Source: Petrolisthes cinctipes
Lineage: Eukaryota; Arthropoda; Malacostraca; Decapoda; Porcellanidae
Reading direction: 5' to 3'
NCBI GenBank assembly: GCA_033782935.1
Contig: JAWQEG010001359.1
Span: 186,001-250,000 of the forward strand
Length of the DNA stretch: 64,000 bases
Numbering within the stretch: the first letter of the stretch is position 1; each line of letters begins with the position of its first letter. This document shows, one piece after another, positions 12,601 through 24,835 of this stretch. Below the pieces are notes generated by a model that searched no databases, had not been told where the DNA came from, and saw nothing but the letters and a program-made list of their open reading frames with translations. The position numbers and the translations under genes are program-made.

Positions 12601-14955
12601 TTCTAGCACTGAGTAGGCATGTACAGATCGCTTCTGGGACCTAAAAATATTGAATTTTCGGGTGTTTTGAGCCTGAATTTGAGATATAAACGAGTACAGA
12701 AGATGCATGCACATATCGACTTTTAGGCATCTAAAATATCGATTTTGAGCATTTTTTGAGCCTATATTTTGAAAACATTCTAGCACTGAGTAGGCATGTA
12801 CAGATCGCTTCTGGGACCCCAAAATATCGAATTTTCGGGTGTTTAGGGCCAGAATTTGAGATATAAACGGGTACAGAAGATGCATGCACATATCGACTTT
12901 TGGGCACCTAAAAGATCGATTTTCAGTATGTTTTTGGCCTATATTTTGAAAATACTCTAACACGGAGTAGGCATGTACAGATCCCTACTGGGACCCTTAA
13001 TATCGAATTTTCGGGTGTTTTGGGACTGAATTTGAGATATCGACTTTTTGGCACCTAAAATATCGATTTTTAGAATGTTTTTAGCCTATATTTTAAAAAT
13101 ATTCTAGCAATGAGTAGGCATGTACAGATTGCTTCTGGGACCCAAAAATATTGATTTTTCGGGTGTTTAGGGCCAGAATTTGAGATATAAACGGGTACAG
13201 AAGATGCATGCACATATCGACTTTTGGGCACCTAAAGGATCGATTTTCAGTATGTTTTTGGCCTGTATTTTGAAAATACTCTAACACGGAGTAGGCATGT
13301 ACAGATCGCTTCTGGGACCCCTAAATATCAAATTTTGGGTGTTTTTGGGACTAAATTTGAGATATCGACTTTTTGGCACCTAAAGGATCGATTTTTAGCA
13401 TGTTTTTAGCCTATATTTCGAAAATATTCTAGCACTGAGTAGGCATGTAGAGATTGCTTCTGGGACCCAAAAATATTGAATTTTCGGGTGTTTTGAGCCT
13501 CAATTTGAGATATAAACGGGTACAGAAGATACATGCACATATTGACTTTGTGCATCTAAGATATCGATTTTCAGCATGTTTTGGGCATATATTTTGAAAA
13601 TACTCTAACACGGAGTAGGCATGTACAGATCGCTTCTGGGACCCCAAAATATCGAATTTTCGGGTGTTTTGAGCCTGAATTTGAGATATAAACGGGTACT
13701 GAAGATGCATGCACATAACGACTTTTGGGCACCTAAAACATCGATTTTGAGCATGTTTTGGGACTGTATTTTGTAAATACTCTAACACGGAGTAGGCATG
13801 TACAGATCGCTTCTGGGACCCCAAAATATCGAATTTTCGGGTGTTTAGGGACAGAATTTGAGATATAAACGGGTACAGAAGATGCATGCACATATCGATT
13901 TTTGGGCACCAAAAAGATCGATTTTCAGTATGTTTTTAGCCTGTATTTTGAAAATACTCTAACACGGAGTAGGCATGTACAGATCGCTTCTGGGACCCTA
14001 AAATATCGAATTTTCCGGTGTTTTGAGCCTGAATTTGAGATATAAACGGGTACTGAAGATGCGTGCACATATCGACTTTTGGGCACCTAAAACATCGATT
14101 TTGAGCATGTTTTTGGCCTGTATTTTGAAAATACTCTAACACGGAGTAGGCATGTACAGATCGCTTCTGGGACCCCTAAATATCGAATTTTCGGGTGTTT
14201 TGGGACTGAATTTGAGATATCGACTTTTTGGCACCTAAAAGATCGATTTTTAGCATGTTTTTAGCCTATATTTTGAAAATATTCTATGACAGAGTAGGCA
14301 TGTACAAATCGCTTCTGGGACCCCAAAATATCTAATTTTCGGGTGTTTTGAGCTTGAATTTGAGATAGAACCGAGTACAGACGATGCATGCACATATCGA
14401 CTTTTAGGCACCTAAAATATCGATTTTGAGCATGTTTTGAGCCTATATTTTGAAAACATTCTAGCACTGAGAAGGCATGTACAGATCGCTTCTGGGACCC
14501 AAAAATATCGAATTTTCGGGTGTTTAGGGCCAGAATTTGAGATATAAACGGGTACAGAAAATGCATGCACATATCGACTTTTGGGCACATAAAAGATCGA
14601 TTTTCAGTATGTTTTTGGCCTGTATTTTGAAAATACTCTAACACGGAGTAGGAATGTACAGATCGCTTTTGGGACCCCTAAATATCGAATTTTCGGGTGT
14701 TTTGGGCCTAAATTTGAGATATCGACTTTTTGGCACCTAAAATATCGATTTTTTGCATGTTTTTAGCCTATATTTTGAAAATATTCTAGCACTGAGTAGG
14801 CATGTACAGATTGCTTATGGGACCCCAAAATATTGAATTTTCGGGTGTTTAGGGCCAGAATTTGAGATATAAACGGGTACAGAAGATGCATGCACATATC
14901 GACTTTTGGGCACCTAAAAGATCGATTTTCAGTATGTTTTTGGCCTGTATTTTGA
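9617..14955. repeat. 33-monomer higher-order unit, copy 2 (32 intact monomers)
   Basis: Matches 4,131-9,469 at offset 5,486. Every diagnostic variant I compared is shared, including TTCTATGACAGAG near 14,283, GATTGCTTATGGGACC near 14,811 and GGGACCCTTAATATCG near 12,990, and I found no difference by eye. The equivalent of the 33rd monomer (14,956-15,103, 148 bp) is not the hybrid seen in copy 1, so the repeat ends there. The pair looks like a very recent tandem duplication. Confidence 0.92.
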
Positions 14956-17902
14956 AAATACTCTAACACGGAGTAGGCATGTACAGATCGCTTCTGGGAC
15001 CCCTAAATATCGAATTATCGGGTGTTTTGGGACAAAATTGGAGATATCGACTTTTTGGCACCTAAAAGATCGATTTTTAGCATGTTTTTAGCCTATATTA
15101 TGAAAATATTCTAGCACTGAGTAGGCATGTACAGATTGCTTCTGGGACCCCAAAATATATAATTTTCGGGTGTTTTGAGCCTGAATTTGAGATATAAACG
15201 GGTACAGAAGATACATGCACATATTGACTTTAGGCATCTAAAATATCGATTTTCAGCATGTTTTGGGCCTGTATTTTGAAAATACTCTAACACGGAGTAG
15301 GCATGTACAGATCGCTTCTGGGACCCCATAATATCGAATTTTCGGGTGTTTTGGGCCTGAATTTGAGATATCGCCTTTACGCACCTAAAATATCGATTTT
15401 TAGCATGTTTTGAGCCTATATTTTGAAAATATTCTAGCACTGAGTAGGCATGTACAGATCGCTTCTGGGACCCAAAAAGATCGAATTTTCGGGTGTTTTG
15501 AGCCTGAATTTGAGATATAAACGAGTATAAAAGATGCATGCACATATCGACTTTTGGGAACCTAAAATATCGATTTTGAGCATGTTTTGAGCCTATATTT
15601 TGAAAACATTCTAGCACTGAGTAGGCATGTACAGAGCGCTTCTGGGACCCCCAAATATTGAATTTTCGGGTGTTTAGGGCCAGAATTTGAGATATAAACG
15701 GGTACAGAAGATGCATGCACATATCGACTTTTGGGCACCTAAAAGATCGATTTTCAGTATGTTTTTGGCCTGTATTTTGAAAATACTCTAACACGGAGTA
15801 GGCATGTACAGATCGCTTCTGGGACCCCTAAATATCGAATTATCGGGTGTTTTGGGACAGAATTTGAGATATCGACTTTTTGGCACCTAAAAGATCGATT
15901 TTTAGCATGTTTTTAGCCTATATTTTGAAAATATTCTAGCACAGAGTAGGCATGTACAAATCGCTTCTGCGACCCCAAAATATCTAATTTTCGGGTGTTT
16001 TGAGCTTGAATTTGAGATAGAACCGAGTACAGACGATGCATGCACATATCGACTTTTAGGCACCTAAAATATCGATTTTGAGCATGTTTTGAGCCTATAT
16101 TTTGAAAACATTCTAGCACTGAGTAGGCATGTACAGATCGCTTCTGGGACCCAAAAATATCGAATTTTCGGGTGTTTAGGGCCAGAATTTTAGATATAAA
16201 CGGGTACAGAAAATACATGCACATATCGACTTTTGGGCACATAAAAGATCGATTTTCAGTATGTTTTTGGCCTGTATTTTGAAAATACTCTAACACTGAG
16301 TAGGAATGTACAGATCGCTTCTGGGACCCCTAAATATCGAATTTTCGGGTGTTTTGGGCCTAAATTTGAGATATCGACTTTTTGGCACCTAAAATATCGA
16401 TTTTTTGCATGTTTTTAGCCTATATTTTGAAAATATTCTAGCACTGAGTAGGCATGTACAGATTCATTCTGGGACCCCAAAATATTGAATTTTCGGGTGT
16501 TTAGGGCCAGAATTTGAGATATAAACGGGTACAGAAGATGCATGCACATATCGACTTTTGGGCACCTAAAAGATCGATTTTCAGTATGTTTTTGGCCTGT
16601 ATTTTGAAAATACTCTAACACGGAGTAGGCATGTACAGATCGCTTCTGGGACCCCTAAATATCGAATTATCGGGTGTTTTGGGACAGAATTTGAGATATC
16701 GACTTTTTGGCACCTAAAAGATCGATTTTTAGCATGTTTTTAGCCTATATTATGAAAATATTCTAGCACTGAGTAGGCATGTACAGATTGCTTCTGGGAC
16801 CCCAAAATATATAATTTTCGGGTGTTTTGAGCCTGAATTTGAGATATAAATGGGTACAGAAGAAACATGCATATATTGACTTTGGGCATCTAAAATATCG
16901 ATTTTCAGCATGTTTTGGGCCTGTATTTTGAAAATACTCTAACACGGAGTAGGCATGTACAGATCGCTTCTGGGACCCCATAATATCGAATTTTCGGGTG
17001 TTTTGGGCCTGAATTTGAGATATCGCCTTTATGCACCTAAAATATCGAATTTTAGCATGTTTTGAGCCTATATTTTGAAAATATTCTAACACTAAGTAGG
17101 CATGTACAGATCGCTTCTGGGACCCCATAATATCGAATTTTCGGGTGTTTTGGGCCTGAATTTGAGATATCGCCTTTACGCACCTAAAATATCGATTTTT
17201 AGCATATTTTGAGCCTATATTTTGAAAATATTCTAGCACTGAGTAGGCATGTACAGATCGCTTCTGGGACCCAAAAATATCGAATTTTCGGGTGTTTTGA
17301 GCCTGAATTTGAGATATAAACGAGTATAGAAGATGCATGCACATATCGACTTTTGGGAACCTAAAATATCGATTTTGAGCATGTTTTGAGCCTATATTTT
17401 GAAAACATTCTAGCACTGAGTAGGCATGTACAAAGCGCTTCTGGGACCCCCAAATATCGAATTTTCGGGTGTTTAGGGCCAGAATTTGAGATATAAACGG
17501 GTACAGAAGATGCATGCACATATCGACTTTTGGGCACCTAAAAGATTGATTTTCAGTATGTTTTTGGCCTGTATTTTGAAAATACTCTAACACGGAGTAG
17601 GCATGTACAGGTCGCTTCTGGGACCCCAAAATATCGAATTTTCGGGTGTTTTGGGACAGAATTTGAGATATCGACTTTTTGGCACCTAAAAGATCGATTT
17701 TTAGCATGTTTTTGCCTATATTATGAAAATATTCCAGCACTGAGTAGGCATGTACAGATTGCTTCTGGGACCCAAAGATATTGAATTTTCGGGTGTTTTG
17801 AGCCTGAATTTGAGATATAAACGGGTACAGAAGATACATGCACATATTGACTTTGGGCATCTAAAATATCGATTTTCAGCATGTTTTGGGCATGTATTTT
17901 GA
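14956..17902. repeat. Transition block, partly re-used at 22.4-24.7 kb and 27-28 kb
   Basis: Made of the same L and S monomers. About 14,715-17,020 matches 22,442-24,748 at offset 7,727, and about 16,763-17,902 matches 27,116-28,255 at offset 10,353. Relative to 3.8-5.2 kb it lacks one 147-bp monomer, shown by the offset change from 11,296 to 11,149. Shared private variants are CAGATTCATTCTGGGACC near 16,461 and GTACAAAGCGCTTCTGGG near 17,428. Confidence 0.82.
17625..17655. other. Nested dyad, example of one present in many monomers
   Basis: CCCAAAA (17,625-17,631) pairs with TTTTGGG (17,649-17,655), and within them CGAA (17,635-17,638) pairs with TTCG (17,641-17,644). This could extrude as a bulged hairpin. 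The inner CGAA/TTCG pair is present in most monomers. The outer arm is complete only where CCCCAAAATATCG and GTTTTGGG occur together, as here and at 55,798-55,828. A second dyad, AAAA-N-ATCGAT-T-TTT, lies in half B of most monomers. Confidence 0.6.
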
Positions 17903-19553
17903 TAATACTCTAACACCGAGTAGGCATGTACAGATCGCTTCTGGGACCCCAAAATATCGAATTTTCGGGTGTTTTGAGCCTGAATTTGAGATATAAACGG
18001 GTACTGAAGATGCATGCACATATCGACTTTTGGGCACCTAAAACATCGATTTTGAGCATGTTTTTGGGCCTGTATTTTGAAAATACTCTAACACGGAGTA
18101 GGCATGTACAGATCGCTTCTGGGACCCCATAATATCGAATTTTCGGGTGTTTTGGGCCTGAATTTGAGATATCGCCTTTACGCACCTAAAATATCGATTT
18201 TTAGCATGTTTTGAGCCTATATTTTGAAAAATATTCTAGCACTGAGTAGGCATCTACAGATCGCTTCTGGGACCCCATAATATCGAATTTTCGGGTGTTT
18301 TGGGCCTGAATTTGAGATATCGCATTTACGTACCTAAAATATCGATTTTTAGCATGTTTTGAGCCTATATTTTGAAAATATTCTAGCACTGAGTAGTCAT
18401 GTACAGATCGCTTCTGGGACACAAAAATATCGAATTTTCGGGTGTTTTGAGCCTGAATTTGAGATATAAACGGGTACTGAAGATGCATGCACATATCGAC
18501 TTTTGGGCACCTAAAACATCGATTTTGAGCATGTTTTGGGCCTGTATTTTGTAAATACTCTAACACGGAGTAGCCATGTACAGATCGCTTCTGGGACCCC
18601 AAAATATCGAATTTTCGGGTGTTTAGGGCCAGAATTTGAGATATAAACGGGTACAGAAGATGAATGCACATATCGACTTTTGGGCACCAAAAAGATCGAT
18701 TTTCAGTATGTTTTTGGCCTGTATTTTGAAAATACTCTAACACGGAGTAGGCATGTACAGATCCCTTCTGGGACCCCTAAATATCGAATTTTCGGGTTTT
18801 TTGGACTGAATTTGAGATATCGACTTTTTGGCACCTAAAAGATCGATTTTTAGCATGTTTTTACCCTATATTTTGAAAATATTCTAACACTGAGTAGGCA
18901 TGTACAGATTGCTTCTGGGACCCCAAAATATTGAATTTTCGGGTGTTTTGAGCCAGAATTTGAGATATAAATGGGTACAGAAGATACATGCACATATCGC
19001 CTTCGGGCATCTAAAATATCGATTATCAGCTTGTTTTGGGCATGTATTTTGAAAATATTCTAGCACTGAGTAGGCATGTACAGATCGCTTCTGGGACCCC
19101 ATAATATAGAATTTTCGGGTGTTTTTGGCCTAAATTTGAGATATCGCCTTTACGCACCTAAAATATCGAATTTTAGCATGTTTTTAGCCTATATTTTGAA
19201 AATATTCTAGCACTGAGTATGCATGTAGAGATTGCTTCTGGGACCCCAAAATATTGAATTTTCGGGTGTTTTGAGCCTGAATTTGAGATATAAACGGGTA
19301 CAGAAGATACATGCACATATTGACTTTTGGGCATATAAGATATCGATTTTCAGCATGTTTTGGGCATGTATTTTGAAAATACTCTAACACGGATTAGGCA
19401 TGTACAGATCGCTTCTGGGACCCCAAAATATCGAATTATCGGGTGTTTTGAGCCTGAATTTGAGATATAAACGGGTACTGAAGATGCATGCACATATCGA
19501 CTTTTTGGCATCTAAAACATCGATTTTGAGCATGTTTTTGGCCTGTATTTTGA
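17903..19553. repeat. 10-monomer tandem duplication, copy 1 (1,651 bp)
   Basis: Ten monomers of 178, 148, 147, 177, 177, 147, 176, 147, 177 and 177 bp (6 L, 4 S), repeated at once at offset 1,651. Shared private variants are GATAATACTCTAACACCGAG at the start, GAAAAATATTCTAGC near 18,226, GAGTAGTCATGTAC near 18,392, ATCGCCTTCGGGC near 18,996 and GATTATCAGCTTG near 19,021. The ten monomers correspond in order and length to monomers 1-10 of the 36-monomer unit at 31,522. Confidence 0.92.
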
Positions 19554-21204
19554 TAATACTCTAACACCGAGTAGGCATGTACAGATCGCTTCTGGGACCC
19601 CAAAATATCGAATTTTCGGGTGTTTTGAGCCTGAATTTGAGATATAAACGGGTACTGAAGATGCATGCACATATCGACTTTTGGGCACCTAAAACATCGA
19701 TTTTGAGCATGTTTTTGGGCCTGTATTTTGAAAATACTCTAACACGGAGTAGGCATGTACAGATCGCTTCTGGGACCCCATAATATCGAATTTTCGGGTG
19801 TTTTGGGCCTGAATTTGAGATATCGCCTTTACGCACCTAAAATATCGATTTTTAGCATGTTTTGAGCCTATATTTTGAAAAATATTCTAGCACTGAGTAG
19901 GCATCTACAGATCGCTTCTGGGACCCCATAATATCGAATTTTCGGGTGTTTTGGGCCTGAATTTGAGATATCGCATTTACGTACCTAAAATATCGATTTT
20001 TAGCATGTTTTGAGCCTATATTTTGAAAATATTCTAGCACTGAGTAGTCATGTACAGATCGCTTCTGGGACACAAAAATATCGAATTTTCGGGTGTTTTG
20101 AGCCTGAATTTGAGATATAAACGGGTACTGAAGATGCATGCACATATCGACTTTTGGGCACCTAAAACATCGATTTTGAGCATGTTTTGGGCCTGTATTT
20201 TGTAAATACTCTAACACGGAGTAGCCATGTACAGATCGCTTCTGGGACCCCAAAATATCGAATTTTCGGGTGTTTAGGGCCAGAATTTGAGATATAAACG
20301 GGTACAGAAGATGAATGCACATATCGACTTTTGGGCACCAAAAAGATCGATTTTCAGTATGTTTTTGGCCTGTATTTTGAAAATACTCTAACACGGAGTA
20401 GGCATGTACAGATCCCTTCTGGGACCCCTAAATATCGAATTTTCGGGTTTTTTGGACTGAATTTGAGATATCGACTTTTTGGCACCTAAAAGATCGATTT
20501 TTAGCATGTTTTTACCCTATATTTTGAAAATATTCTAACACTGAGTAGGCATGTACAGATTGCTTCTGGGACCCCAAAATATTGAATTTTCGGGTGTTTT
20601 GAGCCAGAATTTGAGATATAAACGGGTACAGAAGATACATGCACATATCGCCTTCGGGCATCTAAAATATCGATTATCAGCTTGTTTTGGGCATGTATTT
20701 TGAAAATATTCTAGCACTGAGTAGGCATGTACAGATCGCTTCTGGGACCCCATAATATAGAATTTTCGGGTGTTTTTGGCCTAAATTTGAGATATCGCCT
20801 TTACGCACCTAAAATATCGAATTTTAGCATGTTTTTAGCCTATATTTTGAAAATATTCTAGCACTGAGTATGCATGTAGAGATTGCTTCTGGGACCCAAA
20901 AATATTGAATTTTCGGGTGTTTTGAGCCTGAATTTGAGATATAAACGGGTACAGAAGATACATGCACATATTGACTTTTGGGCATATAAGATATCGATTT
21001 TCAGCATGTTTTGGGCATGTATTTTGAAAATACTCTAACACGGATTAGGCATGTACAGATCGCTTCTGGGACCCCAAAATATCGAATTATCGGGTGTTTT
21101 GAGCCTGAATTTGAGATATAAACGGGTACTGAAGATGCATGCACATATCGACTTTTTGGCATCTAAAACATCGATTTTGAGCATGTTTTTGGCCTGTATT
21201 TTGA
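19554..21204. repeat. 10-monomer tandem duplication, copy 2 (1,651 bp)
   Basis: Repeats 17,903-19,553 with only scattered differences, for example AAACGGG near 20,620 where copy 1 has AAATGGG near 18,969. The junction monomer ending at 19,553 reads TTTTTGGCCTGTATTTTGATAA, whereas the upstream copy begins after GGGCATGTATTTTGATAA. The breakpoint therefore lies just before the GATAATACTC landmark. Confidence 0.92.
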
Positions 21205-22209
21205 AAATACTCTAACACGGATTAGGCATGTACAGATCGCTTCTGGGACCCCTAAATTTTGAATTTTCGGGTGTTTTGGGACTGAATTTGTGATATCGAC
21301 TTTTTGGCACCTAAAAGATCGATTTTTAGCATGTTTTTTAGCCTTTATTTTGAAAATATTCTAGCACTGAGTAGGCATGTACAAATCGCTTCTGGGACCC
21401 CAAAATATCTAATTTTCGGGTGTTTTGAGCTTGAATTTGAGATAGAAACGAGTACAGACGATGCATGCACATATCGACTTTTAGGCACCTAAAATATCGA
21501 TTTTGAGCATGTTTTGAGCCTATATTTTGAAAACATTCTAGCAATGAGTAGTCATGTACAGATCGCTTCTGGGACCCAAAAATATCGAATTTTTGGGTGT
21601 TTAGGGCCAGAATTTGAGATATAAACGGGTACAGAAGATGCATGCACATATCGACTTTTGGGCACATAAAAGATCGATTTTGAGTATGTTTTTGGCCTGT
21701 ATTTTGAAAATACTCTAACACGGAGTAGGAATGTACAGATCGATTCTGGGACCCCTAAATATCGAATTTCCGGGTGTTTTGGGCCTAAATTTGAGATATC
21801 GTCTTTTTGGCACCTAAAATATCGATTTTTAGCATGTTTTTAGCCTATATTTTTTAAATGTTTTAGCACTGAGTAGGCATGTACAGATTGCTTCTGGGAC
21901 CCCAAAATATTGAATTTTCGGGTGTTTTGAGCCTGAATTTGAGATATAAACGGGTACAGAAGATACATGCACAAATTGACTTTGGGCACCTAAAACATCG
22001 ATTTTGAGCATGTTTTTGGGCCTGTATTTTGAAAACATTCTAGCACTGAGTAGGCATGTACAGATCGCTTCTGGGACCCCCAAATATCGAATTTTAGGGT
22101 GTTTAGGGCCAGAATTTGAGATATAAACGGGTACAGAAGATGTATGCACATATCGACTTTAGAGCACCTAAAAGATCGATTTTCAGTATGTTTTTGGCCT
22201 GTATTTCGA
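21205..22209. repeat. Six-monomer segment of the 36-monomer family with a lost L-S pair
   Basis: Monomers of 149, 177, 177, 148, 177 and 177 bp. It matches 33,171 onward at offset 11,966, sharing ATTTGTGATATCGAC, GTTTTTTAGCCTTTATTTTG and TATATTTTTTAAATGTTTTAG. Against 29.5-30.3 kb the offset jumps from 7,697 to 8,021 near 22,030, so one L plus one S (324 bp) is missing. The segment then joins the 16-monomer duplication. Confidence 0.83.
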
Positions 22210-24835
22210 AAATACTCTAACACGGAGTAGTCATGTACAAATCCCTTCTGGGACCCCTAAATATCGAATTTTCGTGTGTTTTGGGACTGAATTTGAGATA
22301 TCGACATTTTGGCACCTAAAATATCGATTTTGAGCATGTTTTGAGCCTATATTTTGAAAACATTCTAGCACTGAGTAGGCATGTTCAGTTCGCTTCTGGG
22401 ACCCCAAAATATCGAATTTTCGGGTGTTTAGGGCCAGAATTTGAGATATCGACTTTTTGGCACCTAAAATATCGATTTTTTGCATGTTTTTAGCCTATAT
22501 TTTGAAAATATTCTAGCACTGAGTAGGCATGTACAGATTGCTTATGGGACCCCAAAATATTGAATTTTCGGGTGTTTAGGGCCAGAATTTGAGATATAAA
22601 CGGGTACAGAAGATGCATGCACATATCGACTTTTGGGCACCTAAAAGATCGATTTTCAGTATGTTTTTGGCCTGTATTTTGAAAATACTCTAACACGGAG
22701 TAGGCATGTACAGATCGCTTCTGGGACCCCTAAATATCGAATTATCGGGTGTTTTGGGACAAAATTGGAGATATCGACTTTTTGGCACCTAAAAGATCGA
22801 TTTTTAGCATGTTTTTAGCCTATATTATGAAAATATTCTAGCACTGAGTAGGCATGTACAGATTGCTTCTGGGACCCCAAAATATATAATTTTCGGGTGT
22901 TTTGAGCCTGAATTTGAGATATAAACGGGTACAGAAGATACATGCACATATTGACTTTAGGCATCTAAAATATCGATTTTCAGCATGTTTTGGGCCTGTA
23001 TTTTGAAAATACTCTAACACGGAGTAGGCATGTACAGATCGCTTCTGGGACCCCATAATATCGAATTTTCGGGTGTTTTGGGCCTGAATTTGAGATATCG
23101 CCTTTACGCACCTAAAATATCGATTTTTAGCATGTTTTGAGCCTATATTTTGAAAATATTCTAGCACTGAGTAGGCATGTACAGATCGCTTCTGGGACCC
23201 AAAAAGATCGAATTTTCGGGTGTTTTGAGCCTGAATTTGAGATATAAACGAGTATAAAAGATGCATGCACATATCGACTTTTGGGAACCTAAAATATCGA
23301 TTTTGAGCATGTTTTGAGCCTATATTTTGAAAACATTCTAGCACTGAGTAGGCATGTACAGAGCGCTTCTGGGACCCCCAAATATTGAATTTTCGGGTGT
23401 TTAGGGCCAGAATTTGAGATATAAACGGGTACAGAAGATGCATGCACATATCGACTTTTGGGCACCTAAAAGATCGATTTTCAGTATGTTTTTGGCCTGT
23501 ATTTTGAAAATACTCTAACACGGAGTAGGCATGTACAGATCGCTTCTGGGACCCCTAAATATCGAATTATCGGGTGTTTTGGGACAGAATTTGAGATATC
23601 GACTTTTTGGAACCTAAAAGATCGATTTTTAGCATGTTTTTAGCCTATATTTTGAAAATATTCTAGCACAGAGTAGGCATGTACAAATCGCTTCTGCGAC
23701 CCCAAAATATCTAATTTTCGGGTGTTTTGAGCTTGAATTTGAGATAGAACCGAGTACAGACGATGCATGCACATATCGACTTTTAGGCACCTAAAATATC
23801 GATTTTGAGCATGTTTTGAGCCTATATTTTGAAAACATTCTAGCACTGAGTAGGCATGTACAGATCGCTTCTGGGACCCAAAAATATCGAATTTTCGGGT
23901 GTTTAGGGCCAGAATTTTAGATATAAACGGGTACAGAAAATACATGCACATATCGACTTTTGGGCACATAAAAGATCGATTTTCAGTATGTTTTTGGCCT
24001 GTATTTTGAAAATACTCTAACACTGAGTAGGAATGTACAGATCGCTTCTGGGACCCCTAAATATCGAATTTTCGGGTGTTTTGGGCCTAAATTTGAGATA
24101 TCGACTTTTTGGCACCTAAAATATCGATTTTTTGCATGTTTTTAGCCTATATTTTGAAAATATTCTAGCACTGAGTAGGCATGTACAGATTCATTCTGGG
24201 ACCCCAAAATATTGAATTTTCGGGTGTTTAGGGCCAGAATTTGAGATATAAACGGGTACAGAAGATGCATGCACATATCGACTTTTGGGCACCTAAAAGA
24301 TCGATTTTCAGTATGTTTTTGGCCTGTATTTTGAAAATACTCTAACACGGAGTAGGCATGTACAGATCGCTTCTGGGACCCCTAAATATCGAATTATCGG
24401 GTGTTTTGGGACAGAATTTGAGATATCGACTTTTTGGCACCTAAAAGATCGATTTTTAGCATGTTTTTAGCCTATATTATGAAAATATTCTAGCACTGAG
24501 TAGGCATGTACAGATTGCTTCTGGGACCCCAAAATATATAATTTTCGGGTGTTTTGAGCCTGAATTTGAGATATAAATGGGTACAGAAGATACATGCATA
24601 TATTGAATTTGGGCATCTAAAATATCGATTTTCAGCATGTTTTGGGCCTGTATTTTGAAAATACTCTAACACGGAGTAGGCATGTACAGATCGCTTCTGG
24701 GACCCCATAATATCGAATTTTCGGGTGTTTTGGGCCTGAATTTGAGATATAAACGGGTACAGAAGATGCATGCACATATCGACTTTAGAGCACCTAAAAG
24801 ATCGATTTTCAGTATGTTTTTGGCCTGTATTTCGA
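22210..24835. repeat. 16-monomer tandem duplication, copy 1 (2,626 bp)
   Basis: Sixteen monomers (9 L, 7 S), parsed individually. Its first two monomers are right-family sequence (GTCATGTACAAATCCCTTCT, CATGTTCAGTTCGCTTCT). From about 22,440 it continues as left-family sequence matching 14,715 onward. The last monomer (24,659-24,835) is a hybrid: an S-type front (CCCATAATATCG) switches at GAGATAT near 24,750 to an L-type rear (CTTTAGAGCACC). The join falls at the same ATAT that bounds the 29-bp block. Confidence 0.9.

Noticed and set aside
16763..17860. 365-codon minus-strand open frame, repeated at 27,116-28,213
   Set aside because: The same cause: L and 147-bp S monomers in phase. Its duplication follows the DNA block (offset 10,353), and the start and stop fall at arbitrary points within monomers.
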